From positions 10,164,938 to 10,228,937 of the forward strand of contig NZ_CP037423.1 of assembly GCF_007754155.1 (NCBI RefSeq): a DNA stretch of 64,000 nucleotides. The letters are read 5' to 3'. The stretch is from Stieleria neptunia (lineage in GTDB: Bacteria; Planctomycetota; Planctomycetia; Pirellulales; Pirellulaceae). Below, piece after piece: positions 36,694 through 45,992 of the stretch. The notes under the pieces were generated by a model, which saw only the letters and a program-made list of their open reading frames with translations, ran no database searches and was not told the DNA's origin. The first letter of the stretch is position 1, and each line of letters opens with the position of its first letter. A program made the translations under genes and the position numbers.

Positions 36694-37202
36694 GTTCGAG
36701 AGTCTCGGAACCGAGTGCGCGACGACGCGATGTCGACAAGGAAGCGAAGGTCCCAGCAACGGTTTGATGAAGTCGGCAATTCGTTGGGCGAACAGCGCAT
36801 GAAGCCGCGACATTGCGCAGCGCGCCGGAGTCGCCTTATCAAGTTGAATATCACACTGATCGGTCGCGCCAGCGGACGCAAGGGTGTGGAATGGGCCATT
36901 AGAGGCTCGGCAATTCGGTTGCGTAACTCTCCTCGGTTGCATCGACCGCCGCGCCGGAGGAGCCGGTGTAAGTCGCATCGGTCGCGCCACCGAAGCATGG
37001 AAACAGGGCCGAAGGCGAGTACCGCTGAAACGTTTGAATGATGCCGCGCATCCCGCTTCGGTTGTGAACACCGAACACAGTTGGCTGCCCGTGCAATTCG
37101 CGTCGGGTTGCCCAACGAATGGCACGTAGCTCAGGACGACTGAACTGTTGCTGTCACCCTCCGTGCGACGTTCGCATCATCCAACGACTAGGGGCAGTGC
37201 TA
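36694..37202. other. Intergenic region with short related repeats
   Basis: 509 bases. Two related segments occur, GTCGGCAATTCGTTGGGCGA at 36772 and CTCGGCAATTCGGTTGCGTA at 36906, and two copies around ATCGGTCGCGCCA (about 36858 and 36979). A distant inverted pair GCAATTCGTTGGGC (36776-36789) and GCCCAACGAATGGC (37110-37123) is also present. No gene is convincing; frames on both strands lack domains. Confidence 0.45.
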
Positions 37203-37592
37203 TCACCCGCGATGCGAGGGCTGCGCCACATGCGGTGCAGCCCTTTTCTTCTCCGCGTCCAATTCAAAGACCACTCGGACGCTTTCGGTGAGCTCGATCG
37301 TGCCCATTGAAAACGCTTGCGTGGGACTGCCGAAGGGGTCGTCGCCGGCCATCATCATCCGATTCGAAACAGTGATGGTCGCCCGTTTGACGTCGTCGCA
37401 ATCCCCAAGGCAGCGGATGCATCGACCAGCGCGAGGTGGCAAAATCAATGTATCGAGAGAATTCTGCGGCATGCTACCACGCCCATCTGCAATGTAGAGA
37501 TGCCCTGCTGCAATGATGGGTGACCCACTAGACCAATCGGCCACCGTGATCGTGGACATTCGATTTCCAAAATCTGCAAATCTGATGTCCAC
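37203..37592 (-). CDS. Possible small protein, unrecognised
   Basis: 129 codons from ATG 37592; the frame stays open further upstream into the antisense of the sigma gene. The translation includes FADFGNRMSTITVADWSSGSP, AAGHLYIADGRGSMP, RATITVSNRMMMAGDDPFG and MGTIELTESVRVVFELDAE, which reads like a soluble beta-rich protein, but I recognise no family. No clear ribosome site. It fills an otherwise empty kilobase; treat as tentative. Confidence 0.3.
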   Translation of the reverse strand: MDIRFADFGNRMSTITVADWSSGSPIIAAGHLYIADGRGSMPQNSLDTLILPPRAGRCIRCLGDCDDVKRATITVSNRMMMAGDDPFGSPTQAFSMGTIELTESVRVVFELDAEKKRAAPHVAQPSHRG

Positions 37593-37660
37593 GAATGTGC
37601 CGTGATCCAGGGTAAATTGGTCAGTGACGCTCCATTTGTCTTTCGAGGCCCAAGGAAACC

Positions 37661-38197
37661 ATGACTGGCTCCGACGAACATCGCGAACAGGTGCTACGAG
37701 CAGCCTTCGAGCTCCGCGAGCATCTGTTGGCGTATGCCCGGTCCTTATTGGGTAACTATGCCGCCGCCGAAGATGCCGTCCAGGAAGCGTTTCTGGTCGT
37801 GGTCAAGAAACACGAGAACTTCCAAGAGGGGACATCGTTGCTGGCGTGGTGTCGGGCGATCGTGCGAATCGAGGTCTTGAAGGCAAAAGATCGCTACCAT
37901 CGCGACCGAAGCCTGATCGAACGAGTGCTCGATGATTCCGTTGACGCTGCGTTTGAAGAATTTCAAAAGTCACGGTCGCAAATGGATGCCGACCGGCGAA
38001 GAGATGCCTTGGCGGACTGCGTTGAAATGCTTTCTGAGCAGGCGCAAGGAGTCTTGCAGGCGCGGATGGCAGATGAACTGGGATACCCACAGATCGGTGA
38101 GCGATTGAGTATGTCGATCGAAGCCGTCCGGAAATCACTGTTCCGATCCAAGAAGCAGGTGCGCGAGTGTGTCGAATCGAAGCTGAGGCCAATCTAA
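37661..38197 (+). CDS. ECF sigma factor paired with FecR gene
   Basis: 178 residues. Region 2: LREHLLAYARSLLGNYAAAEDAVQEAFLVVVKKHENF and LLAWCRAIVRIEVLKAKDRY; region 4: LQARMADELGYPQIGERLSMSIEAVRKSLFRSKKQVRECVE. It is of the planctomycete sigma/FecR type. The FecR gene begins 16 bases after its stop, so they are co-expressed and form a cell-surface or stress signalling pair. Regulon unknown; the downstream boundary is the tRNA at 39877. Confidence 0.88.
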   Translation: MTGSDEHREQVLRAAFELREHLLAYARSLLGNYAAAEDAVQEAFLVVVKKHENFQEGTSLLAWCRAIVRIEVLKAKDRYHRDRSLIERVLDDSVDAAFEEFQKSRSQMDADRRRDALADCVEMLSEQAQGVLQARMADELGYPQIGERLSMSIEAVRKSLFRSKKQVRECVESKLRPI

Positions 38198-38213
38198 TGG
38201 GTAGTGCGGTGCA

Positions 38214-39584
38214 ATGAGTGATTCTGACAAACCCGATGATGACGTATGGGATGATCTGGTTGAGCGACACTTGCGAGGTGAGCTGAACCAGCGCGAACAA
38301 GAACAACTCGCGGGATGGCTCGACAGCGATGCCTCGCTTCGCGAAGACTTTGTGCGACAGGCCACCTGGGATACCGAGTTGACCGAAGTGGTTCGCAGCG
38401 GCGGTGATCGTCAATCCGAGATGGCAACCTTGCTCGCCGGTAAGGATGACATGCAGCCACGGCGAACGCCTGCAATCATGCGAGCACTGCTGGCCGTCGC
38501 CGCGACGACGATTCTTGCTCTGTCCTACGCACTAGTAAATCAAGAGGCCGCCCCCGAAACAATCGCCACTGATCAATCCAGCGGCTCTGTCGCCCGCATT
38601 ACCGGGCTGAGCGGTTCGCTGATTTGGACCGGTGATCGGGGCGAGTTGGTGCGTGACATTCGCGTCAGCACCGAGTTGGCTGGAGGCACGATTGAGGGGC
38701 TCTCACCGGATTCCTGGTTCGAATTGCAGTTCAACGACGGCTCCGAGGTCACGACCTCCGGCGCGTCCATGTTGACGTTTAGCGACGACGGACAGAAGCG
38801 ATTGCGTCTGCGTGAAGGCCGCATGTCAGCCGATGTGGCTCCGCAACCGGTTGGCAAGCCGATGGTCATTCAAACTCGTTCTGCAACGCTAACCGTGTTG
38901 GGAACGAGTTTCGACGTCGAGGCCGAGTTGCCGGCCACCGCAGTCAGCGTCCGAGAAGGAACGGTGCGCGTGACGCGCACCAGCGACGGCAAGGAGATCG
39001 ATGTGTCGGCAAATCATCGCGTCGTTGCGGCTGCCGACCAGGACTTCGAACGCAGGCAAATCGCCGGCGTGATTCGAAACTGGGAAAGCCGCATCGACCA
39101 AGGTCCCGATGAGACGTTTGGAAAGTGGATTGCCGCTACCGAGACTTCCCCGGCATTACTGAAGGCCGTGGCGTTTGTCCCCGAGCAAAATCCAAATGTG
39201 GTCCTTTACTTGTTGGGGTTGGGAGTCCGCAGCGATGAAGGTGCTCCCATTGAAGTGAACGAGGACTCACGCTTCGAGATCCATGGAAAGATCGACGTCC
39301 AGACGGAGATTTACTTTGGAATTCAAGTGGCCTACGCCAACGGCGATTTCGCAGGCAAGTTTCGGGCAAAGTGCATTGTCCGGCGCGACAATTCGGGCAA
39401 TTTCGTCGCCAGAGCGGATCTTTCCGACTTCGGGCTCGACCCGTCCGTTGCCGCCTACAAGGACAAACTCGCACCGTCCCCCGAGGGGTTGTTTGTCAAC
39501 GGAGTTTGGAGCTTTACCCATTCCGAGACGCCATCGGGACTGCGAATCAGTGAAGTCGCACTCGCCAATCCCGGCAACCCTTGA
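38214..39584 (+). CDS. FecR-domain transmembrane regulator (anti-sigma)
   Basis: 456 residues. The acidic/helical N-terminus (DVWDDLVERHLRGELNQREQEQLAGWLDSD) is the sigma-contact type. One membrane span near 93-108 (AIMRALLAVAATTILALSYAL). FecR domain (about 150-275): LQFNDGSEVTTSGASMLTF, LRLREGRMSADV, TRSATLTVLGTSFDV, VSVREGTVRV. The C-terminal ~170 residues form an extra beta domain (SRFEIHGKIDVQTEIYFGIQVAYANGDF) that may bind a ligand. It probably sequesters the sigma factor at 37661. It lacks the PA14-like part seen in the 23638 homologue. Confidence 0.88.
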   Translation: MSDSDKPDDDVWDDLVERHLRGELNQREQEQLAGWLDSDASLREDFVRQATWDTELTEVVRSGGDRQSEMATLLAGKDDMQPRRTPAIMRALLAVAATTILALSYALVNQEAAPETIATDQSSGSVARITGLSGSLIWTGDRGELVRDIRVSTELAGGTIEGLSPDSWFELQFNDGSEVTTSGASMLTFSDDGQKRLRLREGRMSADVAPQPVGKPMVIQTRSATLTVLGTSFDVEAELPATAVSVREGTVRVTRTSDGKEIDVSANHRVVAAADQDFERRQIAGVIRNWESRIDQGPDETFGKWIAATETSPALLKAVAFVPEQNPNVVLYLLGLGVRSDEGAPIEVNEDSRFEIHGKIDVQTEIYFGIQVAYANGDFAGKFRAKCIVRRDNSGNFVARADLSDFGLDPSVAAYKDKLAPSPEGLFVNGVWSFTHSETPSGLRISEVALANPGNP

Positions 39585-39876
39585 AACCATATTGCGTGGC
39601 CCAAAAGAACTGAAGGCGTTTTGGTGAACAGCGACCCCGACCCGATTCCCGCCGACAATCCTGGCGCAGTCACCGGCGTGTACATGCAGGGCAATTGCAC
39701 GCAAGTCGATGCCGATTGGAACAACGGCCGATCGCCGATGCCCTCCGTTCCATCGGACTGCGCCCGAAACAATTCGATGAGCGGGCAAGCGTGTTTGTTG
39801 TGTCCCAAACGAAGCCGGCCAGCATCGAAAAGAGAGCGAACGAGCGGGGCGTCCCGCGTTCGCAAAAGAAAAGAAA
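39585..39876. other. Intergenic region, possible coding remnant
   Basis: 292 bases. One plus frame (39695 on) reads IADALRSIGLRPKQFDERASVFVVSQTKPAS, protein-like but without start or family. Otherwise nothing recognised. Confidence 0.35.
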
Positions 39877-39950
39877 TACACCCGGCAGGATTCGAACCTG
39901 CAACCCTCGGTTCCGAAGACCGATGCGCTATCCAGTTGTGCCACGGGTGC
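39877..39950 (-). tRNA. tRNA-Arg (anticodon UCG)
   Basis: 74 nt on the minus strand. The acceptor stem GCACCCG (39950-39944) pairs with CGGGTGT at the 3' end (one G-U), discriminator A; CCA is not encoded. Anticodon stem TCGGT/ACCGA encloses the loop CTTCGGA, giving anticodon TCG with G37. The T arm GCAGG-TTCGAAT-CCTGC is perfect. The D arm has one A-C mismatch. It reads CGA (and, by wobble, CGG). Confidence 0.93.
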
Positions 39951-40059
39951 TCGTCTTTCCTAACTCGTTGCCGTCCAATGTGTTACGGGCAGATCAAAAG
40001 AAGCTAGTTCAGTCACCAACAGTCCAGATTTTACATAGTTTTCGGACTTGTCACAGGAG

Positions 40060-40090
40060 TTCTCGGACACTTCTCGGACACTTCTCGGAC
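40060..40090. repeat. 11-base tandem repeat, 2.8 copies
   Basis: TTCTCGGACAC at 40060 and 40071 and TTCTCGGAC at 40082. A related TTTTCGGACTTGTCAC lies just before, near 40039. No function apparent. Confidence 0.85.
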
Positions 40091-40123
40091 AAATCATGAT
40101 GCAATCATTTGGGATTGAAAGTT

Positions 40124-40399
40124 TCAGTACAGCTCATACCGGTTCAGCCACTTTGGCAATTTCGTAATGAAGGTGGAACGAACTAAGCTAGCTGTTTCGG
40201 TAGTGCCGCGCAGCTCCGCTACGAAGCAGATCTGATGTATGAGCTCCTGATTTTGCAAATCGTTGTTGACGGCTTCAGCTAGCAGCATTGAAGCTGAGTC
40301 CTTGTAGCCTCCCAATGCCGCGTCATGCATTGGAGCCTTGCTCCGGCTAGTCAACACTACCGTTCTGTTGCCGGGCTTACCGTGTAGGAGGCCAGTCAA
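40124..40399 (-). CDS. Possible small protein, unrecognised
   Basis: 91 codons from ATG 40399, reading KAPMHDAALGGYKDSASMLL, AEAVNNDLQNQELIHQICFV and TETASLVRSTFITKLPKWLN. It has a plausible helical composition, but no family is recognised and no convincing ribosome site is seen. It may equally be chance. It is divergent from copA. Confidence 0.3.
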   Translation of the reverse strand: MTGLLHGKPGNRTVVLTSRSKAPMHDAALGGYKDSASMLLAEAVNNDLQNQELIHQICFVAELRGTTETASLVRSTFITKLPKWLNRYELY

Positions 40400-40482
40400 A
40401 GCATCTGGTTAGTGCTCCGCAAAATAAGTCGAAAAAAACTCTGATTCGCCAATTACTCTCGCACAATTCTGAGCCTAACCAT

Positions 40483-40503
40483 GCATACCATGGTAGGGTA
40501 TGC
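40483..40503. promoter_or_regulatory. Putative CsoR operator before copA
   Basis: Arms GCATACC (40483-40489) and GGTATGC (40497-40503) are a perfect inverted repeat separated by seven bases. Inside is TACCATGGTAGGGTA (40486-40500), close to the TACCC-N5-GGGTA form of CsoR-type copper operators. It lies 35 bases before the copA ATG at 40538, where a repressor would block transcription or its start. A csoR gene is at 45053. Confidence 0.65.
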
Positions 40504-40537
40504 GTTTCATGCCAATTCAACCGCCCGGAAAGCAACG

Positions 40538-42928
40538 ATGTCTACCCGCGAGCTAGCTACAAAGGACCCTGTATGTGGAATGAACGTGCAGTCGGGGCAG
40601 GCGCGACACACGGAGTATCAGGGGACCTCTTACTTTTTTTGTAGCGAGGGGTGCCAGAAAAAATTTGAGGCCGATCCTGCTGGCGTGTTGGCGGCACGTG
40701 CCGAAAAAGAATCGACACAGGCGATGAGTGACTCCGACCCCTTGTCGCCTGGTGGCCATGAAAGTGGTGCATCGGAGTCGACCGGTGCGGACGATACTCT
40801 AGAAAGGTCAACGGCGATTTTCACCTGTCCGATGCATCCTGAAATCGAGCAGGCTGGGCCGGGAGACTGCCCGATTTGCGGGATGGATTTGGAGCCGAAG
40901 GTTGCCCAAGTGGAAAGCCACGGCGATCACGATCAGTACATTGATATGAAGAGACGTTTCTGGGTCGGCGTTACGCTGTCGCTCCCGCTGTTGGTGATTG
41001 CGATGGGTCCGATGGTAGGAGTTCGTTTGACGGATTTTTTGTCAAGTGGCGTGTCATCATGGCTGCAGCTCGTGTTGGCTACTCCAGTCGTGTTCTGGTG
41101 TGGATGGCCACTATTGGCGCGCGGAGCGAAGTCGTTTCGCTCGATGAGCCTAAATATGTTCTCGTTGATAGCGGTCGGAACGCTGGCCGCCTATCTCTTC
41201 AGTCTTGTTGTTGTGCTGGTTCCTGGAGCAATCCCCGAAGCCTTTTTCGAAAATGGCGTTCCGCCGCTCTATTTCGAAGCGGCTGCGGTAATCATCACCT
41301 TGGTACTCTTGGGGCAAGTTTTGGAATTGCGAGCCCGGCAGCAGACCGGCGGGGCCATCCGTGAGTTGATGCAGTTGGCACCGGACACCGCACACCGAAT
41401 TACTGACGATGGTGAAGAAGAAGTTTCGCTCGATGAAGTTCAAAAAGGTGATCGACTGAGAGTACGTCCGGGAGAGAAGGTGCCCGTTGATGGCAAGGTC
41501 GTGAGTGGTTCGAGCAGTGTGGACGAATCGATGCTGACCGGTGAGCCGATTCCGGTAAAAAAATCAGAAGACGATGATGTGACTGGCGGTACGCTAAACC
41601 AAACGGGAGCACTCGTGATTGAGGCTATCGGAGTAGGCGGCGATACCGTGCTCAGTCGCATCGTGCAAATGGTTGCCGACGCGCAGCGAAGTCGGGCTCC
41701 CATTCAAAAACTAGTTGACATCGTGGCCCGATACTTCGTCCCAGCAGTGATCGTCTGTTCGATCCTGGCCTTTGTCGGATGGGCTCTGTTTGGCCCAGAA
41801 CCTCGATTGGCTCACGCATTCGTGGCCGCGGTTGCAGTACTGATCATCGCTTGCCCATGTGCTTTGGGCCTGGCAACGCCCATGTCTGTGATGGTTGGTG
41901 TCGGACGCGGTGCAAAAGAAGGCGTGTTAATCAAAAACGCTGAAGTGCTCGAAGTGATGGAGAAGGTTGACACGGTCGTCGTCGACAAAACGGGAACACT
42001 GACGCAGGGGCGACCGGAAGTCACGGCGGTCGAGACATTCGGTACCTGGGGCGAAGACGACGTGTTGCGGATGGCTGCGGCGGTAGAGAGCCAGAGTGAA
42101 CATCCGCTTGCTCAGGCGGTCGTCCGGCGAGCGAAAAGCGACGATCTACAATTGGCTGAGGCGAGCGATTTCAACAGCATCACCGGTGGCGGTGTTCATG
42201 CCCGAGTCGGTCAGCACGAGGTTGTGATTGGCAAAGCGGACTTGCTTGACGAACAAGGCGTGACCGGTGTCGATGCGGGCCGAGAGAAAGCAGGTTCGCA
42301 TCAAGCCGAAGGTGCAACGGTAGTGTTTGTCTCGATTGACAACTCGCTCGCTGCGATCCTCGCCATTACCGATCCGATCAAGGAAAGCACGCCCTCGGCA
42401 TTGAATACGCTGCATCATCTCGGGTTAAAGGTCGTGATGCTGACAGGCGATGCTGAACTGACCGCGAAAGCCGTGGCAAACGAGTTGGGCATTGATGAGT
42501 TTCATGCGGGCGTTTCACCTAAGGACAAACACGAATTTGTCCAGAAACTGAAGCGAGAAGGCAAGATCGTCGCGATGTGCGGTGATGGAATTAACGACGC
42601 ACCGGCATTAGCCGAGTCCAACGTGGGCATTGCGATGGGAACCGGAACTGGCGTCGCGATCGAGTCAGCGGGTGTCACACTCGTAGGCGGTGACCTACGG
42701 GGGGTCGCGGCGGCGGGTAACCTGAGCCGAAAGACGATGAGTAACATCCGGCAAAATCTGTTCTTCGCCTTCATTTACAATGCCCTCGGTATTCCCGTCG
42801 CGGCGGGGCTTCTGTACCCATTCTTTGGCGTTTTGCTCAGTCCTATGATTGCTGCAGCGGCGATGAGCTTGAGCAGTGTGTCCGTGATTGCGAACGCATT
42901 GCGTCTTCGAACAGCCAAGCTGACCTGA
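40538..42928 (+). CDS. copA: Copper-exporting P1B-type ATPase CopA
   Basis: 796 residues from ATG 40538 ([15 protein letters not shown]); the open frame from 40481 would run through the operator, so it is rejected. N-terminal YHS domain ([20 protein letters not shown], about 10-45), then a heavy-metal-binding domain ([23 protein letters not shown], about 95-121) in place of ferredoxin-like HMA domains. Eight membrane segments are expected. CPC is at 439-441 in [14 protein letters not shown] in LTGEP; D483 in DKTGTLT is phosphorylated; SEHPLAQA and [13 protein letters not shown] are intact. It pumps Cu(I) from the cytoplasm to the periplasm using ATP. It is first in the copper island and preceded by a CsoR-like site. 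Confidence 0.95.
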   Translation: MSTRELATKDPVCGMNVQSGQARHTEYQGTSYFFCSEGCQKKFEADPAGVLAARAEKESTQAMSDSDPLSPGGHESGASESTGADDTLERSTAIFTCPMHPEIEQAGPGDCPICGMDLEPKVAQVESHGDHDQYIDMKRRFWVGVTLSLPLLVIAMGPMVGVRLTDFLSSGVSSWLQLVLATPVVFWCGWPLLARGAKSFRSMSLNMFSLIAVGTLAAYLFSLVVVLVPGAIPEAFFENGVPPLYFEAAAVIITLVLLGQVLELRARQQTGGAIRELMQLAPDTAHRITDDGEEEVSLDEVQKGDRLRVRPGEKVPVDGKVVSGSSSVDESMLTGEPIPVKKSEDDDVTGGTLNQTGALVIEAIGVGGDTVLSRIVQMVADAQRSRAPIQKLVDIVARYFVPAVIVCSILAFVGWALFGPEPRLAHAFVAAVAVLIIACPCALGLATPMSVMVGVGRGAKEGVLIKNAEVLEVMEKVDTVVVDKTGTLTQGRPEVTAVETFGTWGEDDVLRMAAAVESQSEHPLAQAVVRRAKSDDLQLAEASDFNSITGGGVHARVGQHEVVIGKADLLDEQGVTGVDAGREKAGSHQAEGATVVFVSIDNSLAAILAITDPIKESTPSALNTLHHLGLKVVMLTGDAELTAKAVANELGIDEFHAGVSPKDKHEFVQKLKREGKIVAMCGDGINDAPALAESNVGIAMGTGTGVAIESAGVTLVGGDLRGVAAAGNLSRKTMSNIRQNLFFAFIYNALGIPVAAGLLYPFFGVLLSPMIAAAAMSLSSVSVIANALRLRTAKLT

Positions 42929-43067
42929 ATGGCTTTCGTGTTAGCGACGGATCTTTCACGGATTTCTTTGGTTTTCCGTGAAGAAACGACCTTCAGCGAT
43001 CATCTAAACTCCACACATGGTTGAAAATTCGCACTCCCGTGGCGAAACGTCGCCTAAAGGAGTGCTG

Positions 43068-43595
43068 ATGTTCGTAAGCGAAGTGGTGATTGAGCGAGCG
43101 ATTTACGGTGAGTCGGAGGCTCAGCGCGAGATTTACGAGGCACTTTATCCTCGCGTCTACCGGCTGGTCCGGCGGATCGCTGGTGAAACGGATGCGGACG
43201 ATGTGAGCCAAGATGCGTTCATGCAGGTGCTGTCGAAGCTGGATTCGTATGGCGGCAAATCTGCATTCGCAACTTGGGTCCATCGTGTCGCAGTCAATCA
43301 GGCTCTGCAGCACGTCCGCTCTCGCAGTCGGCATCCAGCCGAACCGCTCTACGAGAGTTCGATGACCGGACATGACACGAGAGGACCAGCTGGGTTATCC
43401 GAGCTTTTGGACGCGGCGATGCATCGAATTGATGTCGAGCTGAGATTAGTCTTCCAGCTCAAAGAGATTGACGGGATGGCCTACGCAGAGATCGCGCAGA
43501 CGGTGGGAATTCCCGAGGGGACAGTTGCCTCGCGAATGAATCGAGCAAGGCGCGAACTTCAGCTACAACTTATTGATCTTGGGTGGGAACCTTAA
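43068..43595 (+). CDS. ECF sigma factor of the copper island (with ZAS anti-sigma partner)
   Basis: 175 residues from ATG 43068 (MFVSEVVIERAIYGE), with AAAGGAG six bases upstream; the frame is open from 43017. Region 2: YEALYPRVYRLVRRIAGETDADDVSQDAFMQVLSKL and SAFATWVHRVAVNQALQHVRSR; region 4: LVFQLKEIDGMAYAEIAQTVGIPEGTVASRMNRARREL. A standard RpoE-like ECF. One base separates its stop from the ATG of the anti-sigma gene. The Cys-cluster partner and the location suggest a metal response. It is a close paralogue of the sigma factor at 60478 (both end in LGWE). Confidence 0.9.
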   Translation: MFVSEVVIERAIYGESEAQREIYEALYPRVYRLVRRIAGETDADDVSQDAFMQVLSKLDSYGGKSAFATWVHRVAVNQALQHVRSRSRHPAEPLYESSMTGHDTRGPAGLSELLDAAMHRIDVELRLVFQLKEIDGMAYAEIAQTVGIPEGTVASRMNRARRELQLQLIDLGWEP

Positions 43596-43596
43596 C

Positions 43597-44511
43597 ATGC
43601 GATGCCAAGAAGCCGCTGAAAAGCTTTCGGCTTACTTTGATAATGAACTCGACAGTGAAATTGCGGCCCAAGTGAGCCAGCATGCGGAGTCGTGTTCAGC
43701 CTGCCAAGCCGAATTGCGATCTTTTGCGGGGATTCGCGAGCTAGCGACGCAGTATCGTGAACCGGCCGCCAAAGCGCCGTCCTGGGAGGCGTTTGCCTCG
43801 CGAATGAATTCCGCGGAGCCGATGGTACTGCGTGCGTCTGCGAAAAAGCCCAGCGGCCGTCAGAGATTGAAAGATACCGCAATCATCATCGGCGCGCTCG
43901 CGGCCTCTGTTTTAGTATTGCTGTCGCTTCGACAAGGCCAAGTGCCGAGTGAACACACGGTTGCCCAACAGCATTCGCATGACCATTCTCATCCCGGAGC
44001 AATGGCTGGCATGGCGCCAACGCCCATCGACTTTCAAGATGTCGTTCTGGATTTCGATCAGGATTCCAACATGGCCGTAAGTTCGTTTGCTTCCAAGTAC
44101 GACGGAACAGAAGTGTCGATTGACGAAGCAGAAAAGGACATGGGCTTCCGACCTCAGGCGAGAAAGTCGCTTCCTGCGGGCGTTCAGTTGGTTTCGACAC
44201 GATTGTTGAAATTGCCTGAATGCAACTGCGCCGAAGGCGAATGTTTATGTGGTCCGGATGGTTGCAATTGCGTCGCATGTGTTTGCCAGCGTCCCGACGG
44301 ATCGACGTTCATGCTGGTCGAAAAGTGCAAGTCTCAAAAGGTGAGTTTCGGCGATTTGCCGGTACAGCTTGTACGTCGAGGAAATCGAGAGTTGCAGGTT
44401 ACTCAAGGCAAGAATGGGCTAGCCGCTTCTTGGGAAGGCACTCACGCAAGGATGACCGCGATTGGTTTGCGTGATGAGATCGAATTGGGCGTGCTTTTGG
44501 CGGCGAACTGA
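43597..44511 (+). CDS. Transmembrane zinc-finger anti-sigma factor with C-terminal Cys cluster
   Basis: 304 residues from ATG 43597; an in-frame ATG at 43573 lies inside the sigma gene. N-terminal ZAS domain with H29-x3-C33-x2-C36 (HAESCSAC), as in RsrA/ChrR-type anti-sigma factors. One membrane span (about 93-111, DTAIIIGALAASVLVLLSL). Outside lies a His patch (QQHSHDHSHPG, 125-134) and then a cluster C209, C211, C216, C218, C223, C225, C228, C230 (CNCAEGECLCGPDGCNCVAC), metallothionein-like, with C244 further on. I infer that Cu or another soft metal binds here and releases the sigma factor encoded just upstream. The known ECF metal sensors I recall carry such motifs on the sigma factor (CorE type), so this placement is unusual. 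Confidence 0.82.
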   Translation: MRCQEAAEKLSAYFDNELDSEIAAQVSQHAESCSACQAELRSFAGIRELATQYREPAAKAPSWEAFASRMNSAEPMVLRASAKKPSGRQRLKDTAIIIGALAASVLVLLSLRQGQVPSEHTVAQQHSHDHSHPGAMAGMAPTPIDFQDVVLDFDQDSNMAVSSFASKYDGTEVSIDEAEKDMGFRPQARKSLPAGVQLVSTRLLKLPECNCAEGECLCGPDGCNCVACVCQRPDGSTFMLVEKCKSQKVSFGDLPVQLVRRGNRELQVTQGKNGLAASWEGTHARMTAIGLRDEIELGVLLAAN

Positions 44512-45052
44512 GAAGACTAAGTCCACCCGTTCGATGTGCGAATCGTTTTCGCGGTCGAAAACTCACGGCACAGCCACAAGCGCAGAGCTACTGTCGATTC
44601 TCCTATCAGCCACGCGTGCAATCTCGCAGTAAGGGGCCGACGCACAAGCAGCCTTGGCAGTACCCCAAGACCGATCCACGCCGTTACCGCAGCCGCTAGT
44701 TCTATAGACAACTTGCACGGCACTAACGAGCGCAGCCAACGGTCAAGAGCTGGCTGCGTTTTCTGTCTATCAATGGCGATCGTCTTTTTCACGTAGCATC
44801 ATTTCAGAAGTCCCCAATCAAACATGCGAGAGACCGATGAGCAGGTCGAATAGGAATCGAGTCGGAGGAAACAGTTCGCCATCGCGGCGATCACAATGCA
44901 AGCGTACCCCTTGCACGGTAAAGATGACGCAGGTGGTTTTAGCTCGCTTTTCCTCCCACTGCCTCTCCGTCACATCCAAGCTACAATGGATTTTTTACCC
45001 GACTCTCAGCGAAGTCGCTCTCGCATTCAATTGAACGATCCTCTGTAATCCC
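44512..45052. other. Intergenic region before csoR
   Basis: 541 bases. No convincing gene. TACCCCTTGCACGGTA at 44905-44920 resembles a degenerate CsoR half-site pair, 130 bases before csoR. The sequence becomes T-rich close to the gene (ATGGATTTTTTACCCG near 44985). Confidence 0.4.
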
Positions 45053-45340
45053 ATGCTTACCAACGACGAAAAAAGGAAACTCAACAACCGACTTCGCCGC
45101 GTCGTAGGGCAGGTCGAGGCTGTCGGGCGGATGATCGAGAACGAGGATTATTGTGTGGACATTCTGATGCAACTGTCGGCGGCAACAGGCGCTCTGGGAA
45201 AAGTCGGCCAGATCGTTTTGGAAGAGCATCTAAAAACGTGCGTTGCTGAGGCGGTTCAGAATGGTAACGCGAAAGAACGCGAGGAAAAGATTGACGAACT
45301 GGTGAAACTGTTTCGCAAGTATGCGGGAGTCATTGATTGA
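45053..45340 (+). CDS. csoR: CsoR/RcnR-family copper-sensing repressor
   Basis: 95 residues, all alpha. LNNRLRRVVGQVEAVGRMIE is the conserved first helix; the Cu(I) ligands C34 (EDYCVDIL), H59 and C63 (EEHLKTCV) keep the exact spacing of CsoR (Cys-x24-His-x3-Cys), the C-H-C set that distinguishes copper sensors from RcnR-type Ni/Co sensors. Apo-protein would bind operators of the form TACCC-N5-GGGTA and release them on Cu(I) binding. Candidate sites lie at 40483 (copA) and 61968 (Met-rich gene), with a weak one upstream of itself. Cytoplasmic tetramer. Confidence 0.93.
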   Translation: MLTNDEKRKLNNRLRRVVGQVEAVGRMIENEDYCVDILMQLSAATGALGKVGQIVLEEHLKTCVAEAVQNGNAKEREEKIDELVKLFRKYAGVID

Positions 45341-45611
45341 CGTGGAACGATTCGTCCTACTCGCTACCAGCTTGCACTCGCTCGAACCCTGCATGACCAA
45401 TCATCGCGCCACGCATCGAGGTGGCTAGACTGACGAATCGTTTTTTTGGATGCTCACTCGATCTCAATTCTTCAGCCATTCCCACTATTCTTGGGAAATC
45501 GTCCGGTTTCTTCGGTGAGCTGTCGATTCGTGAAGTTTTCGGGGATTCAGAGCATCCAACCAGTTCAGCTCAATTTTTCTGAGCGTTTATCAATTCCGAT
45601 GTGAGGAACTT

Positions 45612-45992
45612 ATGAAACGCATCAAGACGCCTGCGTTTTGGCGACGGCTCCCGTTGACGCGTCAACTACTGCTGGCAGTCAATTCCTTTCTGCTGGTAAT
45701 TGTCGGAAGCTTTCTATTCGTTGACCATCGGCTCCGCGTGCGGCGAGCAGTGCAGCAGACCAAAGTCGCTTTGGCAGAGGAGGCAAAGACGTTGTATGAA
45801 TCTGCTGCCGCCATCGAGGGGGAGAGCACGGAGCCCATTCAGAAACTGGTCGACAGTGTTTGTGCGCGGATGAATTCTGATGATTCGCCCGGTCATCATA
45901 TCGCTTTGCAGTGGCAGGGCGAGTTTCTGCAAGCTCAGTCACATGGTCGGGCGTCACCGCAAATGTTTGATGCCATGATGGCGGCTGCTAGT
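45612..45992 (+). pseudogene. 5' part of a HAMP-SpoIIE phosphatase gene, interrupted by an IS element
   Basis: 127 codons: MKRIKTPAFWRRLPLTRQLL, a membrane span (LLLAVNSFLLVIVGSFLFV), then the start of an extracytoplasmic sensor region (QQTKVALAEEAKTLYES). The codon AGT at 45990-45992 is the last one from the host gene; an IS element follows and adds a stop at 46019. The rest continues in the same frame at 47844. Together the two parts give a 487-residue protein. A 271-base spacer (45341-45611) with no recognised feature separates it from csoR. Confidence 0.88.
45987..45992. repeat. Target-site duplication, left copy
   Basis: GCTAGT at 45987-45992 is repeated as GCTAGT at 47838-47843 on the other side of the IS element, the expected footprint of insertion. 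It is six bases by inspection; IS1380 elements usually make 4-5, so one base may be chance. Confidence 0.85.

Larger units (their letters stand above)
39951..40482. other. Region between tRNA and the copper island
   Basis: 532 bases upstream of copA. Contains an 11-base tandem repeat (40060-40090) and a tentative minus-strand small frame (40124-40399). The segment just before the operator (40400-40480) is A/T-rich and should hold the copA promoter. Confidence 0.4.

Noticed and set aside
36776..37123. Inverted pair GCAATTCGTTGGGC / GCCCAACGAATGGC considered as integron attC ends
   Set aside because: The spacing exceeds 300 bases, no simple stem between them, no integrase in the window and no cassette array.
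39877..40537. tRNA-Arg as integration site of the copper island
   Set aside because: The island lies on the 5' side of the tRNA; integrases normally use the 3' end, no integrase gene or repeated tRNA end was found.
44536..44796. 86-codon frames on both strands between the anti-sigma and csoR genes
   Set aside because: No start context, no domain, and overlapping frames on both strands indicate chance openings.
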